IMG/VR virus record: IMGVR_UViG_3300025137_005831
Span: 1 to 48,874 of that record
DNA length: 48,874 bases
Reading direction: 5' to 3' (one strand)
Source: a virus
The notes below the pieces were generated by a model. It searched no databases and was not told the DNA's origin. It was given only the letters and a program-made list of their open reading frames with translations. Positions 27,939 to 36,843 of the stretch are shown in pieces (position 1 is the stretch's first letter; each line of letters begins with the position of its first letter). A program made the position numbers and the translations under genes.

Positions 27939-28288
27939 AAGTCTCCTAGTAGAACACATATCAAAGTGCTTACTAAAAGATTAAAATCAAAAGGTATTGC
28001 TTGGATATATGTTTGAAGTAGATTCCCACCGTACATGTGCCATACAGCATAGTTCACTACTATGTGCCACACAAACACTCCTGTAAATGTAGCAGTTATT
28101 GGTTTAAGATATTTTCCTAGCAAGCAAAACAATATTGTACATGCATACACAGGAAACATTAAAGAATGAAATCCAATAAAAAAATCCTTTGTCAACATCA
28201 TTAACAAAGGAATCAGCAGTTGTAAGTATCTATTACTGGTCACATGAGGCAATAGGATTGCAACTGCGAATATTGGTGTTATGTTCAT
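27902..28288 (-). CDS. DUF6580-like membrane protein
   Basis: 128 residues with four to five membrane segments. NITPIFAVAILLPH...LIPLLMMLTKDFFIGFHSLMFPVYACTILFCLLGKYLK and NYAVWHMYGG...YIQAIPF match the DUF6580 family, small proteins that resemble vitamin-uptake S components and often neighbour TonB receptors. It overlaps the receptor gene by 37 bases, so the two are a unit. Substrate unknown; cobalamin is a guess. Confidence 0.75.
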   Translation of the reverse strand: MNITPIFAVAILLPHVTSNRYLQLLIPLLMMLTKDFFIGFHSLMFPVYACTILFCLLGKYLKPITATFTGVFVWHIVVNYAVWHMYGGNLLQTYIQAIPFDFNLLVSTLICVLLGDLCIKYYYRYYSY

Positions 28289-28295
28289 TTGTTAT

Positions 28296-28324
28296 ATTTT
28301 ATACTATTTTGAGTCTTATGTCAA
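28296..28324 (-). promoter_or_regulatory. Sigma70-type promoter for the receptor unit
   Basis: Minus strand TTGACA, 17 bases, TAAAAT (or TATAAA at 15 bases), just upstream of the DUF6580 gene. Confidence 0.6.
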
Positions 28325-28325
28325 C

Positions 28326-29111
28326 CTATTTTGGAATAGTATTTCCAGGTTGTTTCGCCATTTCAATCAGCTGTGGACACAATCCTGGGTGTGTTAGTTT
28401 GTCTCTGTGTGTGAGCATACCACGATCAAATCCTGATTCAAGATCCAAAGGTTTACCTTCATCTAGACTCACTACTAGTTTACGTGCAAACACTGAATGA
28501 TTTGCTTGTGTCATGTGATTGGCTCTAGTATCAATTGATTGATTGTACCACAGTCTCATTTCATTTTGATTAGCAAATTCTCCATCACATACACTAAAGG
28601 TCATGTTGCCCTGCACAGGTATAAGGTCAGTAAAGCTCATGTTGCTAATGAAACTTGGAATTACTATTAGTCTTAGTTCGCCTTCAATAGTCTGTACACG
28701 TATGCTGTCAATCATATGTTCCATACGCAGTTGATCAATATCATCACGCTGTAGGTGTAACCAGTAGTCCATAATAGCACGATACTTCTCTGGCTCTGAC
28801 TCCTCAAGTTCTTTTGCATCTTGTGTGTCAGTTATACTAGCAAGGTTACTTAGATAAGGTCTATCTTCAAAGAACCATTGACGAGTACTTTCTGTAGTAA
28901 AGAACACAACAATGTCTCCGGGCTTTTGTTCATCGTTACGCAACTGCATAGCACTCCATTCATTTGATGAGCCAGCACATGCTTGGTTAACAACTCTGTC
29001 TACATCTAACATAACAGCCGCTTGTCTTTGCCAACCCCAATCAACCTTCCAGTCAACTGCGAAACTGTCTCCGTATATCCATAATGTTCTACCGTTTTGT
29101 TTTCTATCCAA
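28326..29111 (-). CDS. SGNH/GDSL-type hydrolase
   Basis: 261 residues from a TTG overlapping the nitrilase stop, with GGAG eight bases up. Block I WIYGDSFA (11-18, S16), block II NQACAGSSNEWS (about 42-53) and block V NHMTQANHSVFA (H near 204) fit SGNH esterases. No signal peptide. It sits with the nitrilase, heme and DUF6065-like genes. Substrate unknown. Confidence 0.8.
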   Translation of the reverse strand: MDRKQNGRTLWIYGDSFAVDWKVDWGWQRQAAVMLDVDRVVNQACAGSSNEWSAMQLRNDEQKPGDIVVFFTTESTRQWFFEDRPYLSNLASITDTQDAKELEESEPEKYRAIMDYWLHLQRDDIDQLRMEHMIDSIRVQTIEGELRLIVIPSFISNMSFTDLIPVQGNMTFSVCDGEFANQNEMRLWYNQSIDTRANHMTQANHSVFARKLVVSLDEGKPLDLESGFDRGMLTHRDKLTHPGLCPQLIEMAKQPGNTIPK

Positions 29112-29883
29112 AGTCTATCTCCGCTGACACAGTGTCCATGCCTTGTTCTTTACACTTGGCAATCCATTCGCCTGTGTCTGATATAATGCCACTTGGTGCT
29201 TGTGTGTGTTGTACTACTACACCGTTCATGTCTGTACATGCACTACTTACCACAACATGCATGTTATAGCTCTTGGCCATAATGCGTAGCATGCTTTCGT
29301 GGAAGTTGTACACTATCTCATCTCTTACATCCATTGTACAGTTAGCACTTACAAACACAATGTTACAGCCCATCTCTCTTAGTGTACGCCAATAGTATGG
29401 GTTACCATTTGGACTTGCTAGAGGGTATGCCCAAGCATCGTTACACACAAGAGCTCCTGCTCGAACGTTGGGTGCTAGGTCAATTGTTTCTAGTTTAACT
29501 CCGGGTACATAGAAATGATACTCGCCCATAAACTCTGGCCCATGTGTTAGTAACTGTTTAGCATAGTACTTTTGAAAGTTACCCTCTTTGTAAAAACGTA
29601 TTTCATTATAGGGTAGCTTGTCTTGTTCAATATGTCCTGTGCCTAGTGCTAGGTTGCGTCTATTCTCTTTCAAATAGTTTTCTAGTTTAAGTACATAGTC
29701 GTTGTATTCATCTTTTGTTTCTTGTGTACAGTTGTGTACAGGACCTTCGCAATAACCACTGAGGCTACCTTCGGGTGTTAGTACCCAATCTGAATCTTTG
29801 GTATTCTCTAGTACATCATATATGCACTCATAGTTTTCTTTTACTTGTTTGAATACAGGTTGTTGGCTAGCTGTAAATATCAT
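29104..29883 (-). CDS. Nitrilase superfamily amidohydrolase
   Basis: 259 residues, normal for the carbon-nitrogen hydrolase fold. The Glu-Lys-Cys triad is visible: E38 in TPEGSLSGY, K109 in YYAKQLL, C147 in ALVCNDAW. It hydrolyses a C-N bond of an amide, nitrile or N-carbamoyl compound; the substrate cannot be read from the sequence. It overlaps ferrochelatase and the SGNH gene by a few bases each. Confidence 0.88.
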   Translation of the reverse strand: MIFTASQQPVFKQVKENYECIYDVLENTKDSDWVLTPEGSLSGYCEGPVHNCTQETKDEYNDYVLKLENYLKENRRNLALGTGHIEQDKLPYNEIRFYKEGNFQKYYAKQLLTHGPEFMGEYHFYVPGVKLETIDLAPNVRAGALVCNDAWAYPLASPNGNPYYWRTLREMGCNIVFVSANCTMDVRDEIVYNFHESMLRIMAKSYNMHVVVSSACTDMNGVVVQHTQAPSGIISDTGEWIAKCKEQGMDTVSAEIDFG

Positions 29884-30992
29884 TTTTTATTCATAACCTG
29901 CTGGGGCATCTTTTTGTAATACTTACTGTCAACAACATATTCAATATTTTCTTTGTCTTGTGCAGAACCTTCTGCTTGAGTTAGAGTATACTTTGCAAAA
30001 TCTTTACACCATTGTTCGTTAGTGTTAAGGCATTCTACAGGGTAAATGTTACCACCCCATTCTTTTGCATCGTTAACTAACTCATGACCTAGTTCGTCTG
30101 TTGTTTCTAAACAATCAGCTACAAAGCTAGGAGAGTATATTACAATTTCTTTTTTGCCTTTGTTTATTAAATCTTCAACTACTTCTTCGGTATAAGGAGT
30201 AATCCATTCCTCAGAACCAAAACGACTTTGAAAACTCATTGTGCATTGTTGTGGTTTAATATTTTTTAACTTGTTTGTAATTAAACAAAATGTTTCATAG
30301 CAATGTCTATAGTAATCATCACCTTTACTTACAACTCTACGTTTTTGCATTCCGTGGAAAGTAATAACCAATGTATCAATTTTCTTCCCTTGCTTTTTAA
30401 GTTCTTTAAGTTTTGCATCAACTTGTCTTACACTGTTATCTATGAATGCATGTGTTCTATGAAAGTTAGTAATTACTTCAAAGGTTGGAATCTTTACTCG
30501 CTTGGATAGTTCTTTAGCCAATGCATCAATTCCTGAAGCTATGGTGCTTTCTGAATACTGTGGAAACATTGGTATGACTAATAGTTTTGTTGCGCCTATA
30601 TTATTTTTAAGATCATTTTCCCAATCATCATATACTTCATTTACAAAAGGCGGAGACAAAAGAAAAGCATGATTAACTTCAACATGTCCTTTAGGATCAA
30701 TCTTTTTTAATTCTTTACTTACGTTGTTTGTAAAATCTCTTGTGTTAGTAATTAATGGAAAACTTTTGCCGTCCCAAATTCTTTCATATAGTTTTGCAGA
30801 CTTCTTAGGACGAAAGGGTAAAACAAAACAATTAAGAATTATCTTCCAAAGCCAAGGATTAAGATCTACTACTCGAGGATCTCCAAGAAACTCACGTAAA
30901 TATTTTCTTAATGCTTTTGCTGTAGGTGCTGTTGGCGAGCCTAGTTGTACAAAAACTACTTTGGTTTTTCTTTTAGGATGTTTGTATATCAT
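29880..30992 (-). CDS. hemH: Ferrochelatase
   Basis: 370 residues, slightly longer than most. It inserts ferrous iron into protoporphyrin IX, the last step of heme synthesis. Conserved features are VQLGSP, YLREFLGDPRV (31-41), PMFPQYSEST (141-150), catalytic H213 in TFHGMQKR, GDDYYRHC (224-231) and E296 in FVADCLET. No [2Fe-2S] C-terminal cysteine cluster is evident. ATGA overlaps on both sides put it in the leftward operon. It complements phage hemA (2.65 kb) and hemE (42.2 kb). Confidence 0.95.
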   Translation of the reverse strand: MIYKHPKRKTKVVFVQLGSPTAPTAKALRKYLREFLGDPRVVDLNPWLWKIILNCFVLPFRPKKSAKLYERIWDGKSFPLITNTRDFTNNVSKELKKIDPKGHVEVNHAFLLSPPFVNEVYDDWENDLKNNIGATKLLVIPMFPQYSESTIASGIDALAKELSKRVKIPTFEVITNFHRTHAFIDNSVRQVDAKLKELKKQGKKIDTLVITFHGMQKRRVVSKGDDYYRHCYETFCLITNKLKNIKPQQCTMSFQSRFGSEEWITPYTEEVVEDLINKGKKEIVIYSPSFVADCLETTDELGHELVNDAKEWGGNIYPVECLNTNEQWCKDFAKYTLTQAEGSAQDKENIEYVVDSKYYKKMPQQVMNKK

Positions 30993-31681
30993 TTGAACTT
31001 CTTCTTTTTGTGAAACATTCTAGCATAAGCATTGCCCAACCAAAACTTTAAGCCTGTGTCTCTGTTGTCCGAAGCTGGGTCATATTCAACTTCCATATCC
31101 CAGTCTTCACGTTTGAAAGGTATTACTTGTACTAGTGGGGCTCCTGGTTCAATTAGCACACGGTCTTTGTGTACTTGTCCAGGCCAGTTGTTCCAAGGTA
31201 CGTCAATTACATCTGTATCAACAATAGCAGGAAACACAGTAAAGCGATCTTCCATATTATAAAACGGTTGCATAATAAGACATGAATAACCCGGGGGTGT
31301 TTCTATACGCCATGGTACACTAAAGGTTACATAGTCTTGCTTCTCACCTTTGTGTGCTACAGGGCATTGTGAATAGTCATGTCCTTCTTGTGGGTCTTGT
31401 CTTTCCCATGCCATTGGATACCTACGCATAAACTTTTTAACGTCAGGGTGTCCTTCTTTATCAGCACGTACTATCTCTTGTTCAACAGGGTTATAAATCA
31501 TATAGCCTGCTGTGATTAGATCATACACAGGCATACACTTTTTAATAGTGGGCCAACTGTTGTGAGCTTCACCTAACCAACCCCCTAGGTTATTATACCA
31601 ATCGGGTCTTGCCTTACTCATAGGAGTAGGTGGAAAGTATTTCTCTACGTGTGGGTCACCTGTGATAAATTTAATCTTCAT
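30989..31681 (-). CDS. DUF6065-like protein
   Basis: 230 residues. ARPDWYNNLGGW, CMPVYDLITAGYMIYNP, TFSVPWRIETPPGYSCLIMQPF and FTVFPAIVDTD form a conserved pattern seen in large marine phages and a few bacteria, which I connect to DUF6065. Beta-rich. No catalytic residues assigned. Overlaps ferrochelatase by four bases. Confidence 0.75.
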   Translation of the reverse strand: MKIKFITGDPHVEKYFPPTPMSKARPDWYNNLGGWLGEAHNSWPTIKKCMPVYDLITAGYMIYNPVEQEIVRADKEGHPDVKKFMRRYPMAWERQDPQEGHDYSQCPVAHKGEKQDYVTFSVPWRIETPPGYSCLIMQPFYNMEDRFTVFPAIVDTDVIDVPWNNWPGQVHKDRVLIEPGAPLVQVIPFKREDWDMEVEYDPASDNRDTGLKFWLGNAYARMFHKKKKFK

Positions 31682-31894
31682 TTAAATAAATTCCAATACA
31701 ACAACATATGCTCCGTATCCAAACAGTGTCCATACTGGAATACAAATAACCATGTTAGGGTCATGTAAAAACTTAATTACTTTTTTCATATTATTAAACT
31801 CCGTGTTTCTAAACCATATAGGTAAGTTAAGCATTATGTAGAAAACTATAACAATCGATGCTAACCCTAGTCCTAATATTATGCCAGTGCTCAT
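31682..31894 (-). CDS. Two-span small membrane protein
   Basis: 70 residues, hydrophobic at 5-25 and about 49-70, with a basic loop between. It starts exactly at the helicase stop (31894) and ends one base before the next start. Unknown role. Confidence 0.75.
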   Translation of the reverse strand: MSTGIILGLGLASIVIVFYIMLNLPIWFRNTEFNNMKKVIKFLHDPNMVICIPVWTLFGYGAYVVVLEFI

Positions 31895-33345
31895 TACTCA
31901 TCACTTCCGAGATTGTTAATGAAAGATCTAAGTTTAGTTGAATCAACATCTGCTTTAGTGTTCTTAACTGTTTCACCATCACTTGGATTTGCATTTGGAT
32001 CTTGTGTGTTTTGCCGTTTTAAATTACTTACAATACTGTTTGTGTTTTGACTGCCACTTGTATAACCACTAGTGTTTCCACTATCATCGTCATCATCACA
32101 GTCACTAATACGTAGTGTGTCTAAGTCAAATTCTAGATCAATCTTTTGTCCTACGCCACCACTGTTACGTGTCTTCATTAGCTGTAATTGATAGCGTCCA
32201 CGTTCACGCATTGCTCTACTTGTAAATATACCAAACACGTTATCTGCAGTTTGTATCTTACTAAGTCCACCACTAATGTGCGAGTGATCAAATTCTATTT
32301 CTTCTACAGCACCTCTGTTCAACTGTGCCGCTGTAACAAATACTGTGTTTAATTCCATTGCTAGGTTACGTAGTTCTTCACTTACATACTTGTCTTTAAT
32401 AAACAAGTTCTCAGCACTTACCTTTGTGCTTGCTGGCATCAATAAATCTAAGTAGTCAATTAATAATACGTCTACTCTTTTGCCTGTTTTAATCTCGTAC
32501 TCTTTAATGTAACTACGTACATCATTTGCTGTCTTACCACTAGGCATATACTTGACTTGGAATGCACCTGACTTCTTACCAATCATCTTAACTTTCATCT
32601 CAACATCATCAATATTCTTAAACACATCACGACTTGGAATGCCTGTTACCATACTATCAACACGCATACTAACTAATGCTTCACTAAGTTCTAGTGTCAA
32701 GTAAATTACGTTAAGACCTTTCTCAGCCATGTTAACACCAATGTTTGCCAAGAACAAACTCTTACCTGCACCTGAACCACCTGCAAAGATGTTTAGCTCT
32801 CCTCTATTGAATCCACCAAACAGTTTCTTATCAATAGCGTTCCAACCTGTGCTTACTTGTCCATTACTACTCTTAATGCCTTCTAGTCTTGCTCTAGGAT
32901 CAGCAAAGTAGTTTGTACCTAAATCTTTTTGTAAACCAATCTGTACAGCTTTTTTTACTATGTCTTCACATGCACCATACTCACCTTTTTCAAGTAAGTC
33001 AGCACTCTTAAGGATTGCGGCCTCTAGTGCTTTGTGTTTACTAAACGTTTCAAACTCTGCTAGTAACCAATCATAATGACTTTCATTTAGTTCACCTGTA
33101 TGCTTTAGTAGATTTGGCCCTTGTAGGTCAGCCGCCGCATTAATCATATCAAGTGTAGGAAGTGTATTAAATTCTGTAACGTAGTTACCCAAAAACTCTG
33201 CCGCTGGCTTTAGTCGTCTATCAAAGCTACCTGGATCAAATACAGCCTGACAACGTACAAAACTTTCTGCATCTTGTAACATCATTTCTAGATATACTTT
33301 TTGTATATCATATCCGTAGTCTGTATTCTGTCTAGTGTCGCTCAT
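31894..33345 (-). CDS. Replicative DNA helicase, DnaB/T4 gp41 type
   Basis: 483 residues. The N-terminal helical domain is followed by a RecA-like core: Walker A GGSGAGKS (189-196), a Walker-B-type DVLLIDYLDLL (near 288-298), and AAQLNRG (Q-loop). The C-terminal 80 residues are Asp/Ser/Asn rich and probably flexible. Unwinds DNA at the fork together with the primase at 34794. The order helicase-small genes-primase matches T4-like marine phages. Confidence 0.95.
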   Translation of the reverse strand: MSDTRQNTDYGYDIQKVYLEMMLQDAESFVRCQAVFDPGSFDRRLKPAAEFLGNYVTEFNTLPTLDMINAAADLQGPNLLKHTGELNESHYDWLLAEFETFSKHKALEAAILKSADLLEKGEYGACEDIVKKAVQIGLQKDLGTNYFADPRARLEGIKSSNGQVSTGWNAIDKKLFGGFNRGELNIFAGGSGAGKSLFLANIGVNMAEKGLNVIYLTLELSEALVSMRVDSMVTGIPSRDVFKNIDDVEMKVKMIGKKSGAFQVKYMPSGKTANDVRSYIKEYEIKTGKRVDVLLIDYLDLLMPASTKVSAENLFIKDKYVSEELRNLAMELNTVFVTAAQLNRGAVEEIEFDHSHISGGLSKIQTADNVFGIFTSRAMRERGRYQLQLMKTRNSGGVGQKIDLEFDLDTLRISDCDDDDDSGNTSGYTSGSQNTNSIVSNLKRQNTQDPNANPSDGETVKNTKADVDSTKLRSFINNLGSDE

Positions 33346-33493
33346 AAATTACCTTTTCTAATTCCTTCAGTATCTCTGTATAATCTAACACAGCCTTTAG
33401 TTTTTCTTCTTGCGTTGTATCACCGTTTACAATGTCCATCATTTTTGGAAACTCTTCTGTGAGTCTCTTGTTTATTATAGCTTCTAATGCCAT
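33332..33493 (-). CDS. Small helical protein between carbamoyltransferase and helicase
   Basis: 53 residues, MALEAIINKRLTEEFPKMMDIVNGDTTQEEKLKAVLDYTEILKELEKVIYERH. Overlaps the helicase start by 14 bases and the carbamoyltransferase end by 10. Its position upstream of the helicase suggests a helicase partner (inference). Confidence 0.75.
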   Translation of the reverse strand: MALEAIINKRLTEEFPKMMDIVNGDTTQEEKLKAVLDYTEILKELEKVIYERH

Positions 33494-34473
33494 TGGTTGT
33501 CAAGTTCTATTTTGGTTTTTGTTTTAGCTAATACAGCACCTATACACGATCCAGGGTCTCCTGGATTTTGTGGCACATGTATATTAGTCCATTTAGACCT
33601 AATTAAGTCAACTGCTTGTTTATTTAATGCTCCGCCTCCAGCTAGTGCTAGATTCTTACTACCTGTTTTATTCTTAGCCCATTGTGTAACATGCTTAACA
33701 GCAAGTTCGTACACCCTTTGTACTGCCGCCGCTAAGTCGTTTAGTTGTTGCTCAGATGTAATATCATCAGCCCACCACATACAACCTCTGTGTAAGTTCT
33801 CTCTACATTTGATGTAAGGTTCGTTTGCACATACTTCTAATAGCTCGCTCATAATACGCTTACTGTATATTTTATAGTTTCCTTTGCTTGCCATTTGGCC
33901 AACTAGGTATTCATCACGATTAGGTACCAGTCCAAGGCGTTGTGTCATTGCACTATAGAATAATCCTAAACTGTGTGGATACCCTTGCGAGTGTATCTTC
34001 TTTAGTTTGTTGTTCTTACCGTGCCATACTGTTAGTGTTTCAAACTCTCCAATACTATCTAAACACACTACTGCACAATTATCATGTGGTTGTGTGTAAT
34101 AAGCATATGCCGCATGACTTAAATGGTGTTGTGTATATTCTATCTTACAAGATATATCCCATTGTTTGAGATAGGCTCTAATATCGTTTTCTTTATACAG
34201 CCAACCTTGTCCAGCCCACAACTGTCTAGCTGTTTTAAGCAACGGACGTTCGTACCAAATGACTTTATCTGGACGAGGCAGTCCTTGTGTAACAGTAACA
34301 TGTTGCAACATCTCCCAATTAAAATCAGGATCATTAGGTACTCCACTAAAGTCTTTTGATAGTCCTGCCCATAATAATTTTGTTCTCGATTGACTAGATA
34401 AGCCGCTAATCTTTGTTTCAAAAACTGCTAAACTAGCATCGTGGCTGTTACCAACCATACCCCAAGTAATCAT
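33484..34473 (-). CDS. Carbamoyltransferase N-terminal domain (NodU/TobZ-type), half length
   Basis: 329 residues. WGMVGNSHDASLAVFE at the start, HHLSHAAYAYYTQP (about 124-137; the metal-site HxxxH pair), CLDSIGE, NRDEYLVGQMASKG and LALAGGGALNKQAV form the Kae1-like half of the NodU/TobZ family. The second, YrdC-fold-like half (about 200 residues) is missing. Phage relatives make carbamoylated hydroxymethylcytosine in DNA in reported cases. Here a DNA or sugar acceptor is possible. Confidence 0.85.
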   Translation of the reverse strand: MITWGMVGNSHDASLAVFETKISGLSSQSRTKLLWAGLSKDFSGVPNDPDFNWEMLQHVTVTQGLPRPDKVIWYERPLLKTARQLWAGQGWLYKENDIRAYLKQWDISCKIEYTQHHLSHAAYAYYTQPHDNCAVVCLDSIGEFETLTVWHGKNNKLKKIHSQGYPHSLGLFYSAMTQRLGLVPNRDEYLVGQMASKGNYKIYSKRIMSELLEVCANEPYIKCRENLHRGCMWWADDITSEQQLNDLAAAVQRVYELAVKHVTQWAKNKTGSKNLALAGGGALNKQAVDLIRSKWTNIHVPQNPGDPGSCIGAVLAKTKTKIELDNQWH

Positions 34474-34700
34474 TTATATTTTTTCCATAGTTTATGTAAT
34501 ACGTAAAACCATACACCATTTATGCAAGGTTCAACCAGTGCTACTGCTCCGGCCTCCCATATGCTTGCGCCAGTCATCCAATAAACAACATTCATTGCTA
34601 TTACAACATGGCCGCAAGTATAAATTAATGCTAAAGCAATACTTTCATCCATGTTGTGTTTGAAAACATTAACTATTCCTTTAGTAAATTCAGTCATCAA
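34470..34700 (-). CDS. DUF2061-like membrane protein
   Basis: 76 residues with two membrane segments (20-42, 50-68). ESIALALIYTCGHVVIAMNVVYWMTGASIWEAGAVALVEP...WFYVLHKLW resembles DUF2061, small inner-membrane proteins. ATGA overlap with the carbamoyltransferase. Function unknown. Confidence 0.72.
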   Translation of the reverse strand: MMTEFTKGIVNVFKHNMDESIALALIYTCGHVVIAMNVVYWMTGASIWEAGAVALVEPCINGVWFYVLHKLWKKYK

Positions 34701-34713
34701 TTTTTGGCTCTCC

Positions 34714-34818
34714 TTACTTGTAGATAAAAGGATCTCTCTTTTTAAGTTCTTCTATTTTCTTTTTTAATGCCTTCTTACGTTTGTAATCAGCAATTAATCT
34801 TTTAATCCACTTAACCAT
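34714..34818 (-). CDS. 34-residue basic peptide
   Basis: MVKWIKRLIADYKRKKALKKKIEELKKRDPFIYK. GGAG lies six bases upstream, and the start lies within the last codons of the primase gene. Amphipathic and strongly basic. Probably expressed with the primase. Confidence 0.65.
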   Translation of the reverse strand: MVKWIKRLIADYKRKKALKKKIEELKKRDPFIYK

Positions 34819-35789
34819 TTTTTACTCCGTAGTCTAATTTTAAGTTCGTTAGACTCTGCGTTATTAACAATACTATACAATGTATATAGTCTACCATACT
34901 TTGCAACAGCATCACCAATGTCATTAATGTCGTCAGTCCACTCTGGTAAACTAACTGACCATCCAAGCTCTATTGCTTGATCTATTAACTTAGCACCTGC
35001 TTGATCTCTATCAGGTACTACAATAATTTGTTTGCCTACTCTATTAATTAGCATGGCTTGTTGGTCTTTTACTTCTGATCCGAGAAGTGCTACACCATCA
35101 ATGTGTATAGCATCCATAGGACCTTCACATACTATACAAAATACTTTGTTATGTCCTTGCTCATCTAATCCATATACAAAGCCGGGTTGTTGTTCACTCA
35201 TGTACTTAGGTTGTTTATCAGCTTGTACTGTTCTAGCAGTCCAGCCTACAATACGTTTTTCATATAAGAATGGGATAATAAGTCTATCACGATATCCTAA
35301 ACTAGGTGACCAATAGTAATCAGTGTCATCTAAGTTAAGTCCTCGTGTTGACATGTATTCAAGTATTGCTAAACTATACTTGTTAAATTCTGTTATGTCT
35401 GCAATCTTAATAGCATCATCTGGTAGTGGCACAGTTTTAAATGTTGGTAGTTCTACTAACTGCTGTGTTGTTTGTATACCTTCGTTCTCTTGCATAACAG
35501 TAAGTGCAAGTTTATTAATAGTATCATCAGGTGCATTAAGCCATTGTAGTAGTCTACGCATTTTACCACTTAGGTTACGCCCTGGTTGCCAACTACATTT
35601 GAAACCACAATTAAAACAGTGATAGCTTACACCTTCGTCACCGTTAGATATTAATCCACCACGTTGTCTTTTATCTGCACTATCTCCGTTGTGTATACAA
35701 CAAGGTGCATTAAACGAAGTCCAACCACTAGGAGTAGTCTTACGCTTTGGCGGCAAATACTGTGTTAATGTGTCAAAGACTATACTCAT
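34794..35789 (-). CDS. DNA primase, T4 gp61 type
   Basis: 331 residues. An N-terminal zinc-binding part (CC-IH near 30-33, CFNCGFKC 58-65) is followed by a Toprim core with E222 in VCEGPMDAIH and D260/D262 in VVPDRDQAG. It makes RNA primers at the fork with the gp41-type helicase. The C-terminal region (ELGWSVSLPEWTDDINDIGDAVAKYG) is typical of the Toprim primases. Own promoter at 35797. Confidence 0.94.
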   Translation of the reverse strand: MSIVFDTLTQYLPPKRKTTPSGWTSFNAPCCIHNGDSADKRQRGGLISNGDEGVSYHCFNCGFKCSWQPGRNLSGKMRRLLQWLNAPDDTINKLALTVMQENEGIQTTQQLVELPTFKTVPLPDDAIKIADITEFNKYSLAILEYMSTRGLNLDDTDYYWSPSLGYRDRLIIPFLYEKRIVGWTARTVQADKQPKYMSEQQPGFVYGLDEQGHNKVFCIVCEGPMDAIHIDGVALLGSEVKDQQAMLINRVGKQIIVVPDRDQAGAKLIDQAIELGWSVSLPEWTDDINDIGDAVAKYGRLYTLYSIVNNAESNELKIRLRSKKWLSGLKD

Positions 35790-35796
35790 ACTACAT

Positions 35797-35825
35797 AGTA
35801 TACTATCTTTAATACACTATGTCAA
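35797..35825 (-). promoter_or_regulatory. Sigma70-type promoter for primase operon
   Basis: Minus strand TTGACA, 17 bases, TATACT, eight bases before the primase ATG. Unless the ATG used is internal, the mRNA would be nearly leaderless. Confidence 0.65.
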
Positions 35826-35828
35826 GTA

Positions 35829-36026
35829 TTATTTTACCAATTTAAACAAAATAAATTCGTCAGCATGTTCTGGCTTTATTGTGATAGCAGGGTCACCCGA
35901 TGGTGCTTGCTTACCTACATATGTCCATTTATATCCCTGTGCGATCTGTTCATTACTTCGTTCGATAAATTCTGCATTTGAATGTGAGGCCATAGCCAGA
36001 AAGATGACAGCAATTAGATTTTCCAT
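35829..36026 (-). CDS. Small exported protein
   Basis: 65 residues. MENLIAVIFLAMASHSNA is a signal peptide, and the mature part EFIERSNEQIAQGYKWTYVGKQAPSGDPAITI... is small and polar. The gene ends just where the primase promoter begins. Envelope role unknown. Confidence 0.75.
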   Translation of the reverse strand: MENLIAVIFLAMASHSNAEFIERSNEQIAQGYKWTYVGKQAPSGDPAITIKPEHADEFILFKLVK

Positions 36027-36039
36027 TACTTGTACCCTT

Positions 36040-36807
36040 CTAGTTTCTAATTAAGATTTTATCTATGCTTCCTACATTACCAGAGTCGTTTGTTTTTACA
36101 AAACGTAAATTACTAAACACTCCGTTGAAGTTCACATAGTGAGGAGTTGTTGGAGTTGATAACGTTTCCGTTGTAATATCAAACCAACTAGTGCTGGTAT
36201 TGTCACCTAAAGTACCTTGTACTTTTACTGTGCCAGCAAATCCTGTTGAGTATATAGCCGCAGTGTGTAGAGCTTCGTTGCTGTTAATATGTGGTTCAGC
36301 ATCTACTACTGTGCTAGTATCATCTAAAAATGTTGATACTGACTTACTATCAATAGCACCTGGGAAAGCAGAGCCTATTAATTCAATTGTACCTGATGGT
36401 CCAAATTGTGAATCAGCATATGTTAGTGTGTTAGTAGCATCAGCTGTTTTATTAAGGTATACAACATAACTCATATACTGTCCATCAATATTCAATGTAT
36501 CAGCATCTGTAATATTGATTGTAAACTGTCCTTTGTAGTTTGGGGTACTAGTTTCCTTAATAGTTCCTGTGTAACGCTTGAGCATTACTTTATCTTCTGT
36601 AAACACTTCTACATACGGTATGTATGTATTAAGTATTGATACAGGTTTATGGTCGCTGTTCTTAATTGTAAAGGTAATAACATTGTCTATCCCTTTAGTA
36701 ACTTTTATATTATTCTGGTACACTTTCCTATACTCCACGTTGCCGGCAAAGCCATCTGAGACTACCACCGATTGATTAGTTGCTAAATATCTTGTAACTA
36801 GTTGCAT
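36040..36807 (-). CDS. Virion-type structural protein (fibre or baseplate-like)
   Basis: 255 residues, beta-rich, Thr/Ser/Asn rich, few charged clusters. The early part (NNIKVTKGIDNVITFTIKNSDHKPVSI...VEVFTEDKVMLKRYTGTI) recalls baseplate/upper-fibre N-terminal Ig-like modules of phages. The rest has repeated short strands. A T4-late-like ATAAATAC lies upstream at 36824. Confidence 0.65.
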   Translation of the reverse strand: MQLVTRYLATNQSVVVSDGFAGNVEYRKVYQNNIKVTKGIDNVITFTIKNSDHKPVSILNTYIPYVEVFTEDKVMLKRYTGTIKETSTPNYKGQFTINITDADTLNIDGQYMSYVVYLNKTADATNTLTYADSQFGPSGTIELIGSAFPGAIDSKSVSTFLDDTSTVVDAEPHINSNEALHTAAIYSTGFAGTVKVQGTLGDNTSTSWFDITTETLSTPTTPHYVNFNGVFSNLRFVKTNDSGNVGSIDKILIRN

Positions 36808-36823
36808 AATTAATTTCCTAACA

Positions 36824-36840
36824 CTAGTTGTATTTATTGG
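36824..36840 (-). promoter_or_regulatory. Possible T4-type late promoter
   Basis: Minus strand CCAATAAATACAACTAG, upstream of the structural-type gene at 36807. Matches the ATAAATAC core. Confidence 0.45.
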
Positions 36841-36843
36841 ATT

